This document shows, piece after piece, positions 17,894-28,249 of a DNA stretch of 64,000 bases. Source of the stretch: Lysobacterales bacterium. GTDB taxonomy: Bacteria > Pseudomonadota > Gammaproteobacteria > Xanthomonadales > Rhodanobacteraceae. Where the stretch lies: NCBI GenBank assembly GCA_002632325.1, contig NSJK01000001.1, positions 1 through 64,000 of the forward strand, written 5' to 3'. The notes below the pieces were generated by a model, which was not told the origin of the DNA, did not search any database, and was given only the letters and a program-made list of their open reading frames with translations. The number at the start of each line of letters is the position of its first letter. The stretch's first letter is position 1. The position numbers were made by a program, and so were the translations under genes.

Positions 17894-19135
17894 TCAGTGT
17901 TCGTTTCGATCCGTGTGCGCATCAGGTGTGTCAGCAGCAAGGATCATTTCCGTGCTCGCCTGCGGGTGGAGTGCACTGGGTCGACCTCGGCGCAGGAACG
18001 GCAGTTCGATCCAGCGATACGAGATCGCGGCAATCGCGCAGGACAGCGCCAGCACCAGCGGCAGCAGCCAGGGCAGGTGATAGCCGTCGATCGCAGCGAG
18101 TGCGTGCGATTGGCCGAGCCATTGCAGCACCGGAAAATGCCAGAGGTAGACACCGAAACTCACGAGGCCGAGCCAGCGCAGCGGCGCATGGTCGAACAAG
18201 CGTCGCGCAAGCGTGCTGCCGCGCGCGCTCGCATACAGGATCGTTGCGGTGGCGATGCCGGCCAGCCCGTGCCAGACGTAGAGCAGCCAGTGACCGTCCC
18301 AATAGGTCTGGCTCGCGTAATGGATGCCCCAGAGCAGGATCGCGAATGCAGCGATCCCGGCAAGCAGCAGCGCATCGTTGGTGAGTGCGTTGGCGGAGCG
18401 GCCCTTTGCGACTGCGCGCGTCCAGGCGTAGGCGGCGAGCATGCCGGCGACGAACTGGTCGAGGCGGCCGGGCAATTGCTCGAGCGCGATCACGCGCAGT
18501 GGCACCGGTTCGGCGATCACCAGCGGCAACATCCAGTGACGCCAGACTTGGGTGATGGCGATTGCACCGAGCGCAAGCCATGGCCAGCGTCCGGGCCGCA
18601 GCAGCAGTGCGAGCAAGGGCAGCAGCAGATAGAAGCTGAACTCGATCGACAGTGTGTAGGTGACCGGATTGATCGGCGTCACGCCGAGCGGGCCGAGATT
18701 GTTGAGCAACAGCAGATTGCCGACGAGCTGGCCGATGCTCGGCACGTTGCCGATCGCGAACACCGCGGCCAGCGCGATCAGCACCAGCAACTGCCCGTAA
18801 TACGCGGGCAGGATGCGCTGCACGCGGCGCAACCAGTAATTGCGCAGCGAAGGCGGCGGCGCACCGGCGAGTTGGCGACTCGCGTAGGGCAGGGTAAGCA
18901 GAAACGCCGACAGCGTGAAGAAGATGTCCACGCCAGCCCAGCCACCCGAGAACAGCGGCGTGAAGTCGAGCGGACCGAGCGGCATCAGACGCGGCGTGGA
19001 TTCGACCCAAACGTGATACACGAGCACCCACAAGGCGGCCAGACCGCGCAAGCCGGTGAGTGGCGTGAGCTCGGCAGTCGCGGAGCGGGGCAGGGTGCCG
19101 TCGGTGCTGGCCACGGCGTCGATTCGCCGGTTCAA
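17894..19135 (-). CDS. Acyltransferase 3 family membrane protein
   Basis: A 413-residue polytopic protein of the Acyltransferase 3 (OafA/WecH-type) family. Motifs: [20 protein letters not shown] near residue 24, with the catalytic His; [20 protein letters not shown]; and the C-terminal [15 protein letters not shown]. About ten membrane helices are present. The family moves acetyl or other acyl groups onto cell-surface sugars. The best start is a TTG at 19135, which overlaps the accA stop (TTGA), implying coupled translation with accA. Acceptor and acyl donor cannot be told from sequence. Confidence 0.88.
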   Translation of the reverse strand: MNRRIDAVASTDGTLPRSATAELTPLTGLRGLAALWVLVYHVWVESTPRLMPLGPLDFTPLFSGGWAGVDIFFTLSAFLLTLPYASRQLAGAPPPSLRNYWLRRVQRILPAYYGQLLVLIALAAVFAIGNVPSIGQLVGNLLLLNNLGPLGVTPINPVTYTLSIEFSFYLLLPLLALLLRPGRWPWLALGAIAITQVWRHWMLPLVIAEPVPLRVIALEQLPGRLDQFVAGMLAAYAWTRAVAKGRSANALTNDALLLAGIAAFAILLWGIHYASQTYWDGHWLLYVWHGLAGIATATILYASARGSTLARRLFDHAPLRWLGLVSFGVYLWHFPVLQWLGQSHALAAIDGYHLPWLLPLVLALSCAIAAISYRWIELPFLRRGRPSALHPQASTEMILAADTPDAHTDRNEH

Positions 19136-20091
19136 CCGCCGACGAAGGCGCCGTAGCCGCGCAGACGCTGGTAGCGGCGTTCGATCAGGGCGGCCTCACC
19201 AATGCGGGCCAGCTCGTCGAGCTGGTTGAGCAGGATCGCCTTGAGGCGGATCGCCATGCCGCGTGGATTGCGGTGCGCGCCGCCGAGCGGCTCGCGGATC
19301 ACCTTGTCGACCAGTCCCAATTCCTTGAGCCGTGGCGCGGTCATGCCGAGCATGCCGGCGGCATCGCGCGCGCGTTCGGCGGTCTTGAACAGGATCGACG
19401 AGCAGGCTTCGGGCGTGATCACCGAATAGGTGCTGTATTCGAGCATGTTGGTGACATCGCCGACGCCGATTGCGAGTGCGCCGCCCGAGCCGCCTTCGCC
19501 GACCACGCTGCACAGGATCGGCACGCGCAGTTGCGACATCTCCAGCAAATTGCGCGCGATCGCCTCGCTCTGGCCGCGTTCTTCGGCGCCGACACCCGGA
19601 TAGGCGCCGGGCGTGTCGATGAAGGTGAGGATCGGCAGTTTGAAACGCGCCGCCAGCTGCATCAGGCGCAGCGCCTTGCGATAGCCTTCGGGGCGCGGCA
19701 TGCCGAAATTGCGGCGAATCTTGGATTTGGTGTCGCGACCTTTCTGATGGCCGAGGATGACCACGCTGCGCCCGCCGATGCGGCCGATGCCGCCGACGAT
19801 CGCGGCGTCATCGGCATAGGCGCGATCGCCGGCAAGTTCGTGGAACTCCTCGCAGATCACGCCGACATAGTCGAGCGTGTAAGGCCGCGCCGGATGGCGC
19901 GAGAGCTGGGCAATCTGCCACGGCGTGAGGTTGCGGAAGATCTCGGCCGTCTTGACGCGCAGCTTGCCCTGCAGCGTGGCGACCTCGGCATCGATATCCA
20001 GAGCATGGCCACGACTGGCACTGCGCAGCTCCTGGAGCTTGGCTTCCAGGTCGGCGATGGGTTGTTCGAAATCGAGAAAGTTCGGATTCAT
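19132..20091 (-). CDS. accA: Acetyl-CoA carboxylase carboxyltransferase subunit alpha
   Basis: A 319-residue protein, identical in length to E. coli AccA. Motifs include [18 protein letters not shown] at the N terminus, [38 protein letters not shown], and the oxyanion region [16 protein letters not shown]. With AccD it transfers carboxyl from biotin to acetyl-CoA to make malonyl-CoA, the first step of fatty acid synthesis. It follows dnaE by about 120 bases in the same direction, the common gammaproteobacterial order. The ATG at 20091 is the family start. Confidence 0.97.
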   Translation of the reverse strand: MNPNFLDFEQPIADLEAKLQELRSASRGHALDIDAEVATLQGKLRVKTAEIFRNLTPWQIAQLSRHPARPYTLDYVGVICEEFHELAGDRAYADDAAIVGGIGRIGGRSVVILGHQKGRDTKSKIRRNFGMPRPEGYRKALRLMQLAARFKLPILTFIDTPGAYPGVGAEERGQSEAIARNLLEMSQLRVPILCSVVGEGGSGGALAIGVGDVTNMLEYSTYSVITPEACSSILFKTAERARDAAGMLGMTAPRLKELGLVDKVIREPLGGAHRNPRGMAIRLKAILLNQLDELARIGEAALIERRYQRLRGYGAFVGG

Positions 20092-20215
20092 TGACCGCGC
20101 ATGCTGTCTGGACGGGCTCGATGCCGCCATCCAGGCGACGCAAAGGGCGGGAGTATACCGGCTCGGCCGGTGGCGGGCAGGGCGCCGCGGCCTGCCTTGC
20201 GCCCCGGCCCGTTCC

Positions 20216-23200
20216 TCACTGGAACACCAGTTCGGCGCTGGCCACGCCTTCGAGTTCGCGCAGCGCCTGTGTCAGCGTGTGGCTGGCGTGCACGCGCCAG
20301 CCCTCGCCCAGATCGACATCGACCATCGCACTGCCGTTGTGGTAGCTCAGGCGCACCGGCGTGCGGCCCCCGCGATGATTGCCGAGCGTGTGCTGCAGGC
20401 GCGTGCTGAACTGCGCGTCGATGCCGTTGAGGCACAGGTGCAGGAGCCGCGCGCGCTGGATGCAGGCTTCGTCGATGGTGGCGACATGACCGACGCGAAG
20501 CTGGTAGCCACCGGTGAATTCATCGACGCTGACGCCGCCTTCGAACACCAGCAGCGCATCGCGCGTGAGCAGTGGGCCGAATTCGATCCAGCCTTCGCGA
20601 TAGAGCGTGGCCTCGATCTGACCGCTCCCATCCTCGAGCGTGACGAAGGCCCGGTTGTCACCTTGCTTGCGCAGCGCGGCGACGCAACCGGCCAGCGTGA
20701 ATTGCGGCAATTCGGCAAAGCGCAGGCGACCTTCGCGCGGCGGCTTGTAGCGCTTGTCGATCTCGCCGATCGTGCAGGTGGTCAGGCGCGCGAACAGATC
20801 GCGCCAACCATCGGTCGGGTGACCAGAAAGATAATGACCGAGCGTGTCGCGCTCGCCGGCCAGACGCTGCGCGAGCGGCCAATCGGCAAGCGTCGGCGCA
20901 CTCGGTGCGCGCGAGACGTTGATCGCGCCGCCGCCGAAAATGTCGAACTGACCGACCTGCGCATCACGCGCGCTCTGCTCGGCGGCGCGCATCGCCTCGG
21001 GCAGGAAGCCGGCGAGACTCGCGCGATTGGCGCCCAGTGCATCGAGCGCGCCGGACTGGATCAGCGCCTCGTAGACACGTTTGTTGAAGCGTCCCGCGTC
21101 GACACGCGCGCACAGCTCGGCGAGATCGGTGAACGGGCCGCCTTGTTCGCGAGCCTGCACGAGACTTTCGACCGCGCCGCGTCCCACGCCCTTGACTGCG
21201 CCCAGACCGTAGCGCAGCGTCGCATCGTCGATCGCGACGAACATGAACCCTGAGGCATTGACGTCGGGCGGCAGCACGGTGAGACCGAGCGCGCGCGCTT
21301 CGGCGAGAAAATTCACCACCTTGTCGGTGCTGTCCATGTCCGATGACAGCACTGCCGCCATGAATTGCGCCGGATGATGCGCCTTGAGCCAGGCAGTCTG
21401 GTAGGACACCAGCGCATAGGCCGCCGCGTGCGACTTGTTGAAGCCGTAGCCGGCGAACTTCTCCATGAGGTCGAAGACTGCATCGGCCTTGGCCTCGGAG
21501 ACGCCGTTGTCGGCAGCACCCGCGCGGAAGATCGCGCGATGCTTGGCCATCTCCTCGACCTTCTTCTTGCCCATCGCACGGCGCAACAGGTCGGCGCCAC
21601 CGAAGGTGTAGCCGCCGACGATCTGCGCCATCTGCATGACCTGTTCCTGATAGACCATGATGCCGTAGGTCTCTTTCAGGACCGGCTCGACGCGCGGATC
21701 GGGATACTCGATCGCCTCGCGGCCGAGCTTGCGCGCGCAATAGCTGGGAATGAGGTCCATCGGCCCGGGCCGATACAGCGCGCCGAGCGCGATGATGTCC
21801 TCGAAGCGATCGGGGCGCGCATCGCGCAGTGCACCCTGCATGCCGCGCGATTCGAACTGGAACACTGCCACCGTGCGTGCATTGCGCAGCAGCTCGAACA
21901 CTGCCGGGTCATCGAGCGGAATCTTGAGAATGTCGAGCAGCGCGGCGTCGCCGCGTCTCGCGTTGATCGCCTTGACCGCCCAGTCGATGATGGTGAGCGT
22001 GCGCAGGCCGAGAAAGTCGAACTTGACCAGCCCGACGGCTTCCACATCGTCCTTGTCGTATTGCGTCACCACGCCTTCGCCGCCTTCCGAGTACAGCGGC
22101 GCGTATTCGGGCAGCGGGCCGGGCGCGATCACCACGCCGCCGGCATGCTTGCCGGCATTGCGCGTGAGGTCTTCGAGCTTGAGCGCGAGATCGACCAGCT
22201 CGCGCGCCTCGTCGTCGTTGTCGTATAGCGAGCGGAATTCGCCGACCACGCGCTCGGGTTCCTTGCGCGATTTCTCCGAGCGCCCCAGCGCGTCGTCGAG
22301 CGAAAGATCCAGTGGCATGCGCGGCAGCAGCTTGGCGATCTTGTCGACCTGACCATAGGGCATGCCGAGCACGCGGCCGGTGTCGCGCAAGACCGCCTTG
22401 GCGGCCATCGTGCCGAAGGTGATGATCTGGCTGACGCGATCGCGGCCGTAGCGGCGACTGACGTAGTCGATCACCTCGTCGCGTCGGTCCATGCAGAAGT
22501 CGACGTCGAAGTCGGGCATCGACACGCGTTCGGGATTGAGGAAGCGCTCGAACAACAGTCCATAGCGCAAGGGATCAAGGTCGGTGATGCCCAACGCATA
22601 AGCCACCAGCGAACCCGCGCCCGAACCACGACCCGGCCCGACCGGAATGTCGTTGTCCTTGGCCCAGTTGATGAAGTCGGCGACGATCAGGAAGTAGCCG
22701 GGAAACCCCATCTGCACGATCACGTCGACTTCGAGCGCGAGGCGGTGCTCGTAATCCTCGCGACTGAAACCCGGTGCGGGTTCATGGCTTGCCAGTCGCC
22801 GCTCGAGTCCGGCCTGCGCTTGCGCGCGGATGTGGCTGTCGAGCGTTGCGCCCGGCGGCACCGGAAATGCCGGCAGATGATAGGTGCCAAAGCCCAGTTC
22901 GAGATTGCAGCGTTTGGCCAGTTCGACGCTGTTGTCGAGCAGCTCGGGCAGGTCGGCGAAGGCCTGCGCCATGTCCTTCGGCGACTTCAGGTATTGCTCG
23001 CCGGTGTAGTCGTGCGGGCGCTTGGGATCGGCGAGCACGCGGCCGGAGTGGATGCACACGCGCGCTTCGTGCGCTTCGAAATCCTCGCGTTCGAGAAATC
23101 GCACGTCATTGCTCGCCACCACCGGCAGAGAAAACTGCGCGGCGAGATCGAGCGCGCCGGCGAGGAAGCGTTCCTCGTCCGCACGGCCGATGCGCGTGGC

Positions 23201-23701
23201 CTCCAGGTACAGGCGATCGGGAAATCGCAGGCGCCAGCGCTGCGCGCACTCGCGCGCGGCGTCGTCGCGTTCGGCAACCAGCAGGCGTCCCAGATCACTG
23301 TCCTGTCCGGCCAAGGCGATCAGGCCGTGATTGGCCTCATCGAGCCAGGCCGGATCGACCAGCGCGCGGTCGCTGTGCCGATTCTCCGCGAATGCGCGCG
23401 ACATCAGCCGCGACAAGGTGAGATAGCCCGCATGATCCTGACACAGCACGGTCAGACGCTGCGGCCGCTGCCGATCCCCCGCATCGGGCAGCCACAGATC
23501 GCAACCCGCAATCGGCTTGATCCCCGCCGCGAGAGCCGCCTTGTAGAACTTCACCAAACCGAACAGATTGCCCTGATCGGTCAGAGCCACCGCCGGCATG
23601 TCGGCACGCGCGCACGCCGCGACCAGCGTATCGATGCGGATCGTCGAGTCGATCAGCGAATACTCGCTGTGCAGGTGGAGGTGGACGAAGGAGGGAGTCA
23701 T
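20216..23701 (-). CDS. dnaE: DNA polymerase III subunit alpha
   Basis: A 1161-residue replicative polymerase, almost the same length as E. coli DnaE. The N-terminal PHP domain opens with [14 protein letters not shown]. The polymerase active site includes [20 protein letters not shown] and, near residue 395, [16 protein letters not shown] with two of the catalytic aspartates. [20 protein letters not shown], the helix-hairpin-helix region and a C-terminal OB fold follow. The ATG at 23701 is the family start; the frame stays open upstream but that part overlaps the IS remnant. It is first in an operon with accA and two further genes. Confidence 0.97.
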   Translation of the reverse strand: MTPSFVHLHLHSEYSLIDSTIRIDTLVAACARADMPAVALTDQGNLFGLVKFYKAALAAGIKPIAGCDLWLPDAGDRQRPQRLTVLCQDHAGYLTLSRLMSRAFAENRHSDRALVDPAWLDEANHGLIALAGQDSDLGRLLVAERDDAARECAQRWRLRFPDRLYLEATRIGRADEERFLAGALDLAAQFSLPVVASNDVRFLEREDFEAHEARVCIHSGRVLADPKRPHDYTGEQYLKSPKDMAQAFADLPELLDNSVELAKRCNLELGFGTYHLPAFPVPPGATLDSHIRAQAQAGLERRLASHEPAPGFSREDYEHRLALEVDVIVQMGFPGYFLIVADFINWAKDNDIPVGPGRGSGAGSLVAYALGITDLDPLRYGLLFERFLNPERVSMPDFDVDFCMDRRDEVIDYVSRRYGRDRVSQIITFGTMAAKAVLRDTGRVLGMPYGQVDKIAKLLPRMPLDLSLDDALGRSEKSRKEPERVVGEFRSLYDNDDEARELVDLALKLEDLTRNAGKHAGGVVIAPGPLPEYAPLYSEGGEGVVTQYDKDDVEAVGLVKFDFLGLRTLTIIDWAVKAINARRGDAALLDILKIPLDDPAVFELLRNARTVAVFQFESRGMQGALRDARPDRFEDIIALGALYRPGPMDLIPSYCARKLGREAIEYPDPRVEPVLKETYGIMVYQEQVMQMAQIVGGYTFGGADLLRRAMGKKKVEEMAKHRAIFRAGAADNGVSEAKADAVFDLMEKFAGYGFNKSHAAAYALVSYQTAWLKAHHPAQFMAAVLSSDMDSTDKVVNFLAEARALGLTVLPPDVNASGFMFVAIDDATLRYGLGAVKGVGRGAVESLVQAREQGGPFTDLAELCARVDAGRFNKRVYEALIQSGALDALGANRASLAGFLPEAMRAAEQSARDAQVGQFDIFGGGAINVSRAPSAPTLADWPLAQRLAGERDTLGHYLSGHPTDGWRDLFARLTTCTIGEIDKRYKPPREGRLRFAELPQFTLAGCVAALRKQGDNRAFVTLEDGSGQIEATLYREGWIEFGPLLTRDALLVFEGGVSVDEFTGGYQLRVGHVATIDEACIQRARLLHLCLNGIDAQFSTRLQHTLGNHRGGRTPVRLSYHNGSAMVDVDLGEGWRVHASHTLTQALRELEGVASAELVFQ

Positions 23702-23901
23702 GGTCACGCCGAACCAGACCGCAGCGTAGTTTCCCGCAGGGCGCGGGACAAGGCTTGACTTGGGGGTCGCGGTGGCGTGGCGTTGCCGCGCGGTGGCGCT
23801 TCGGCGGGTGTCACGCGCTGGGCAGCGTGGTGTCGTGTTCTGCAATGCAAAAACCGAGGGCAGCCATGCGTGTGGGTCCCGCATCCCTGCGGGCAGGTTC
23901 A

Positions 23902-24006
23902 ATCGCCAGCTACATCCACGGCTTCCACAACACCACCCGATTGCACTCCGCGCTCGGTTGCTTGTCACCCAACGACCATGCGAAGAAACTGAAACACGCC
24001 GCTTGA
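23902..24006 (+). pseudogene. Remnant of an IS3-family transposase (OrfB C terminus)
   Basis: Thirty-four in-frame residues (IASYIHGFHNTTRLHSALG, then CLSPNDHAKKLKHAA, stop) match the end of the integrase core of IS3-family OrfB proteins, whose usual C-terminal text is YNxxRxHSALGYLSP. Nothing of the catalytic DDE region remains. It lies between the dnaE start and a small membrane protein gene. An 11-base direct repeat (CAGGTTCAATC) borders it at 23894-23904 and 24039-24049. The rest of 23702-24061 shows nothing else I can name and must contain the dnaE promoter. Confidence 0.75.
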
Positions 24007-24061
24007 CCCGCTGCCTCATGGCGTTCGCCGCGAGGGGTCAGGTTCAATCCTGAAGGCTCGA

Positions 24062-24508
24062 TCAGATTCTGTGACTTGCGCTCGACGGCAGCATCGCCAG
24101 CGCGGCGGCAAGGATCGCGGTGGCGATGATCCAGATGCTCGTGTGATCGAGATTGACGCGGGCGATGTCCCAGGCGAAGGCAAGATTCATGCGGGTGAGG
24201 GCGTCGCGTGCGGGGATGCCGAGCATGCCGGCGATGCGCGTGATCGCCTGCAGGTACAGCGCGTAGCCGCTGGCGATCGCGACCAGCACGGGCGCAAGTG
24301 CAATGCCCGACCAATGCGCGCCGAAGCCGTGGCGGCGCAGTGCCCACACCACCATTGCTGCGACCACGAAGGCAAACCCGGCGAGATCGCCGGCCGCACG
24401 CAGCGCAAGCAGACACCATAGCGCGCCTCCGGCAAGCGCAATCATCAGCGCGGTGGCGATGCCGATCAAACGGGGTGCTGGAGCGGGCGTGCTTGGTGTG
24501 TGGGACAT
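24062..24508 (-). CDS. Small four-helix membrane protein, unknown function
   Basis: A 148-residue protein with four predicted membrane segments (near residues 14-36, 42-58, 68-86 and 120-140), a Pro-rich cytoplasmic N terminus (HTPSTPAPAPR) and a short polar tail. No family recognised. The ATG at 24508 fits the first hydrophobic segment. It lies 70 bases after the GNAT gene in the same direction and may be the last gene of that unit. Confidence 0.65.
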   Translation of the reverse strand: MSHTPSTPAPAPRLIGIATALMIALAGGALWCLLALRAAGDLAGFAFVVAAMVVWALRRHGFGAHWSGIALAPVLVAIASGYALYLQAITRIAGMLGIPARDALTRMNLAFAWDIARVNLDHTSIWIIATAILAAALAMLPSSASHRI

Positions 24509-24579
24509 GGATCGCTTGCGCAGAAAATGCGCAAGCCGTTGCCGCGCGCACGGATGATAGCCGCTGGACACGAAACGTG

Positions 24580-24987
24580 TCAGGCGATGCGCATCTCGGG
24601 ATCGAGTCGCCAGGCATTGGGCGCGTGGGCGAAGCCGACATGCGCGTAGTAGTCGCTCGCTGCGGGCGCGGCGAGCAGCAGGAGTTTGGCTTGCGGTGTG
24701 GCCGTCTGCGTGCGGCGCATGAGTTCCTTGCCGATGCCGCGGCGCTGATGCGACACACGCACCGCAAGATCGGCGAGATAGGTCGTCCACACCTGATCGC
24801 TGATGCTGCGTGCGATGCCGACCAGAACTTCTCCGTCCCACGCGGTGATCGTGAGATTGGCATTGGCAAGCATCGCGGCGAAACGGGCCTCGTCGTCGAT
24901 CGGTCGTCGTTCGCCAAGCGTGGACGCGCGATAGAGCTCGATCGTCTGCGCGAGCGTGATGGGTCGATCGTGGTGATATTCGATCAT
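24580..24987 (-). CDS. GNAT-family N-acetyltransferase
   Basis: A 135-residue protein with the GNAT core: strand VGIARSISDQVWTTYLADLA, the acetyl-CoA loop QRRGIGKELM (motif A, RxxGxGxxL type) near residue 81, and the C-terminal YYAHVGFAHAPNAW. It moves acetyl from acetyl-CoA to an amine that cannot be told from sequence. The ATG overlaps the stop of the upstream flavin-binding gene by four bases (ATGA), so the two are coupled. Confidence 0.85.
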   Translation of the reverse strand: MIEYHHDRPITLAQTIELYRASTLGERRPIDDEARFAAMLANANLTITAWDGEVLVGIARSISDQVWTTYLADLAVRVSHQRRGIGKELMRRTQTATPQAKLLLLAAPAASDYYAHVGFAHAPNAWRLDPEMRIA

Positions 24988-25649
24988 GCGTGGAACCTCG
25001 GGTCGCTGCTGAAACGATGAATCGAGGCTGGCACGGCGATGCCGGGATCCAGATCGGCGTTGGCGATCGGTGCCTGCGCTTGTTGATGCAGGGGCAGGAC
25101 TCCGGCCCAGTACGGCAGGGCGAGATCCTCGGGCTTGTCTTCGGCGTCGCCGCTGCGCACTTTCGCGCTGGCATCGACGATGTCCAGACGCAGCACGCTC
25201 GTCGCGGCGAGTTCCTTGCGGTCGGCGGGGCGCGATTCGGCGGCGCGTCCCGGAATGAGCGCATCGACCAGGCGCGTGAGCGCCGCGGCCTTGGCGCTGG
25301 CGTCTTCGATCGCCGTGGCGCGGCCGAATACCACAACCGAGCGGTAGTTCGCGGAATGATTGAACTGCGAGCGCGCAATCACCAGTCCGTCGAGATGGGT
25401 GATGCTGGCGCAGGCTTCGATGCCGCTGCCCAGCGCGCGCATGAGCCGGCTGGCGACTGCGCCATGCAGGAGCAGCGCATCACCATCGCGCGCATACAGC
25501 ATGGGGATCACGAAGGGCTGGCCGTCGACACTGAAGCCGACGTGGGCGAGCAGTCCGGCGTCGAGGATCGCGTGCACGAGCGAGCGGTCGTAGGCAGCCC
25601 GCTGCTTGCTGCGGTGGACGTGATGGCGTGGCGGGGTGGCGGTTGGCAT
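24984..25649 (-). CDS. Pyridoxamine 5'-phosphate oxidase-related FMN-binding protein
   Basis: A 221-residue split-barrel flavoprotein. It begins with the family pattern HVHRSKQRAAYDRSLVHAIL, then AHVGFSVDGQPFVIPMLYAR and ANYRSVVVFGRATAIED. Similar proteins are annotated as PNPOx-like or 5-nitroimidazole-reductase-like; the N-terminal HRSKQRAAYD pattern fits the latter group. The substrate is unknown. The ATG at 25649 is chosen at the start of homology, and the Arg-rich upstream frame is discarded. It is translationally coupled to the downstream acetyltransferase gene. Confidence 0.8.
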   Translation of the reverse strand: MPTATPPRHHVHRSKQRAAYDRSLVHAILDAGLLAHVGFSVDGQPFVIPMLYARDGDALLLHGAVASRLMRALGSGIEACASITHLDGLVIARSQFNHSANYRSVVVFGRATAIEDASAKAAALTRLVDALIPGRAAESRPADRKELAATSVLRLDIVDASAKVRSGDAEDKPEDLALPYWAGVLPLHQQAQAPIANADLDPGIAVPASIHRFSSDPRFHA

Positions 25650-25797
25650 GAGGCGCTTGAGTTGCGGATGACGCTTCACGATAGGGCAGGCGTTTGGCCC
25701 TACACAGCGCCAAGACGAAGCCGGTAGAAGGAGCCAATTTCGTGTTGCCGGAACGGGCGCACGCCGCGGGCAGAAGCCATGCGCCGCAGCGCGTCGA

Positions 25798-26433
25798 TCA
25801 GCGGCGCTTGGCGTTGGACTCGGCGGGCAACTCGGCGGGGTCGGCTTCTTCAAGGCCGCCGGAAAACGCGCGCTTGACCGGCGCTTGGGCCCAGTGGGCG
25901 AGCAAGCCACTGAGCCACTGGCACTCGCGTTCCGTCTTCATGCCGTCGAGTGCCATGTGTCGTTGTCCGGATCCGAGTGCATTCCAGCTCAAGATCGTCA
26001 GCCAATGGCCTTCGGCTCCTTTGGGGTCGCTCTCGCCGGGCGGCGTGTAGATCTGCTCGATCAAGGTGAGGTCTGCGCGCTTGATTTCGCGGCGCCTTGA
26101 ACCGAACACGGAAACCTCGCGAACACACAGATGCGTGTCATCGAGCAGGTAGTCGCTGCGCGCCCACAGGACCCGTCCGCAGCAATACACACCGGCAAGC
26201 AGCGCGCCGCCGGTCACGAGGCCAAGCAAGATCCAACCGGCAACGGTGAGCTCACCTTCGCCGCGTGTCAGCCAGTAGGCGAACCACAAGCCGCCGAGCA
26301 TGAGCGCGACGCCAAGAGCCAGCAAGGTCCAGCGTGCAGCGCCGGAGCGGATCGCAAAGCGCAGGCGCTGACGATTCGGGTCATCGACCGTGAGGCTCCA
26401 GAACTCCGGCAGCGACGCATCAAGGTTCGGCAT
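25798..26433 (-). CDS. Hypothetical membrane protein, two helices
   Basis: A 211-residue protein with two membrane helices (WTLLALGVALMLGGLWFAYW near residue 36 and AGWILLGLVTGGALLAGVYC near 64). A soluble domain follows, with LTLIEQIYTPPGESDPK and a Trp-rich segment. I do not recognise the family. Its start overlaps the end of the upstream 485-residue gene by 14 bases, so the two are one transcript and may act together at the membrane. Confidence 0.7.
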   Translation of the reverse strand: MPNLDASLPEFWSLTVDDPNRQRLRFAIRSGAARWTLLALGVALMLGGLWFAYWLTRGEGELTVAGWILLGLVTGGALLAGVYCCGRVLWARSDYLLDDTHLCVREVSVFGSRRREIKRADLTLIEQIYTPPGESDPKGAEGHWLTILSWNALGSGQRHMALDGMKTERECQWLSGLLAHWAQAPVKRAFSGGLEEADPAELPAESNAKRR

Positions 26434-27877
26434 ACTCGAACTGCCGTCGGTCGAGGGTGAACTCGAGGTAGCCTGATGGATATTTGCGACGCGCGGTCAC
26501 GACGCCATTCTTCGCCACACGCACGATCTGTGCATCGTAGGTCTTCTGGCCATGCTGGTGGATCGTGAGGCGCTTGCCGACAAAGGCATTGAGCTGTTCG
26601 TAATGGATGTCGGTGTCCGCAACAACCGGCGTGACGAAGGCGGCCTCGTGTGCGCTCGCGGCCGGGCTCGCCGTGCGTGTTGCGGGCACATTCGACGGTG
26701 CGGACGGCGCGGCGCTGGCCACGATGACGGGCGCGGGAGACGCGTGCGCCGCCGGCGAGGCGCTTGCGGTCAATGGTGTCGCCGGCGCGGGCGGTTGTGT
26801 CACGTTATTCGGTTCGGTGCCCTCTTCGCGTTGCACCAGCTCGAAGGTGCTCATGTCCTCTTCGCTGTCGGGCAGTGGCCGCGGCGTGATCGCCTCGAAG
26901 GCGAGCGCCTGTGGCTGGCCGTTGACGCTGATCTGGCCCTGCATCGATGGCAGCCATGCGCTCAATTCGGTTGCCTCGGCCAGGTCATCATCGATCGGCG
27001 GGTCGTAGTGGACGACGACGTCGAGCGTGCCGCCCGCGCGGGCATAATCGCGATAGGCAGTTTCAAGCCGGGATGTCGGCGCGACGCCGGTGACGGCAAG
27101 CAGGCGCTTGACGCTGCGCAGGTGGCGCTGCACGAAGGTGTCGACGTCGGTCTTGTCCCTGGCTGCGCAGTGCGCGTTGCGCGCGGCGACGAAGCCGGCA
27201 TCCTTCACGTGCCACTCGTCGTCGGTGAGCCTGGCGGCGATGGCATTGGGATTGAACAGCGGCACCTTGCCGAACACGCTGAGCTGACGGCGCGATTCGG
27301 CCCAGCCCACACCGGGCGCATCGAGCGTTTCCTGCATGACCCAATGCCCGAACGTGGCGTGTTGCTCGAGCGTGAGATTCACGCCTTGCGCCTTCAGGCC
27401 CATCGCCTGCAACTCGTCCTCGGTCCAGGTCTGGTCCTGCAGGCAGCCTTCGGCATCGAATGGCGCCGCATCGACATTGCCGAACAGGGCAAGACTGTCG
27501 ACGATCGGCATGCCGACATCGCCATGCCCGTCGCGCAATTCGATCCGGAAATCGTGGACGGAGCGGATCAGGGCGCCGCGCTTGGTGCTGAAGGCACTGC
27601 GGTAGTACTGGAAGAACGGGATGTGGACACTGACGCGATCGAAATGGAAGGTTTCGCCACTGCCATCCATCGCCACCATTTCGACATCCTTGGCAAAGGC
27701 GCCGCCCAGAGGATTGGGCCAGCCACTGCGATAGCTCACATCCCAGTTGGGAAAGGCCAGCGTGAGCGTGCGGCCAAGGACGAAATTGGCGTGATAGGTG
27801 ATGTAGCCGATGAACAGCAGCAGCGTGCCGAGCGCAGCAAGGATGTTGCGCAGAGAGATCGACTTCTTCGCAGCCAT
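26420..27877 (-). CDS. Membrane-anchored hypothetical protein with Ala/Pro linker and C-terminal beta domain
   Basis: A 485-residue protein. One N-terminal membrane helix (residues about 10-30, NILAALGTLLLFIGYITYHA) is followed by a soluble region of about 300 residues. Then comes an Ala/Pro/Ser-rich linker of about 80 residues (TASASPAAHASPAPV type). A final domain of about 60 residues (YEQLNAFVGKRLTIHQHGQK) looks like a small beta-barrel. N-in anchoring with a periplasmic body is likely. No family recognised. It overlaps the next gene and is probably the first of this unit. Repeat copy B lies about 130 bases upstream. Confidence 0.72.
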   Translation of the reverse strand: MAAKKSISLRNILAALGTLLLFIGYITYHANFVLGRTLTLAFPNWDVSYRSGWPNPLGGAFAKDVEMVAMDGSGETFHFDRVSVHIPFFQYYRSAFSTKRGALIRSVHDFRIELRDGHGDVGMPIVDSLALFGNVDAAPFDAEGCLQDQTWTEDELQAMGLKAQGVNLTLEQHATFGHWVMQETLDAPGVGWAESRRQLSVFGKVPLFNPNAIAARLTDDEWHVKDAGFVAARNAHCAARDKTDVDTFVQRHLRSVKRLLAVTGVAPTSRLETAYRDYARAGGTLDVVVHYDPPIDDDLAEATELSAWLPSMQGQISVNGQPQALAFEAITPRPLPDSEEDMSTFELVQREEGTEPNNVTQPPAPATPLTASASPAAHASPAPVIVASAAPSAPSNVPATRTASPAASAHEAAFVTPVVADTDIHYEQLNAFVGKRLTIHQHGQKTYDAQIVRVAKNGVVTARRKYPSGYLEFTLDRRQFEYAEP

Positions 27878-28005
27878 GAAAGGTCTTCCCAGGCGGTGGA
27901 ACTGCGGAGAGCGCCCGTCCCCCGACTGGCGGCGCGATGTGCGGCGATTATCGCGCTTCGGCTTGCGGGCATGTCAATGAGTCCGGCACCATGCTGGTGC
28001 TGGCA

Positions 28006-28162
28006 CGCTGCTGAAAAGCCCTTTTCAGCAGCTTGATAGCGCAGTGCAGGGATGCACTGCGCGCGAATCGATCGCACAAGTGATTGATTCGTCGGAGACG
28101 ACTCCGGGCATGTAGCAGACTCGGCGAGCTGAAGAAGTCCAGGATGGATTTTTTCAGCACCC
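28006..28162 (+). repeat. Five-hairpin dispersed repeat, copy B
   Basis: This is the most diverged of the four copies. It retains hairpins 1 (CTGCTGAAAAGCCCTTTTCAGCAG without the final base), 2, 3 and 5. Hairpin 4 is damaged (ACTCCGG..AGCAGACTCG), and the outer CCTGNCAGG ends are missing. It lies in the 372-base gap between the membrane-protein gene starting at 27877 and the truncated serine hydrolase. The broken gene ends within about 100 bases of it. The remaining gap holds nothing else I can identify. Confidence 0.88.
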
Positions 28163-28249
28163 AGCCAATGGGGTGGGGCATCCGCAGTGGACTTCCAGCC
28201 GTCTGGATGGCATGACAGGGTGCTTGTCCGCGTGGCCGAGCCGATCGCC

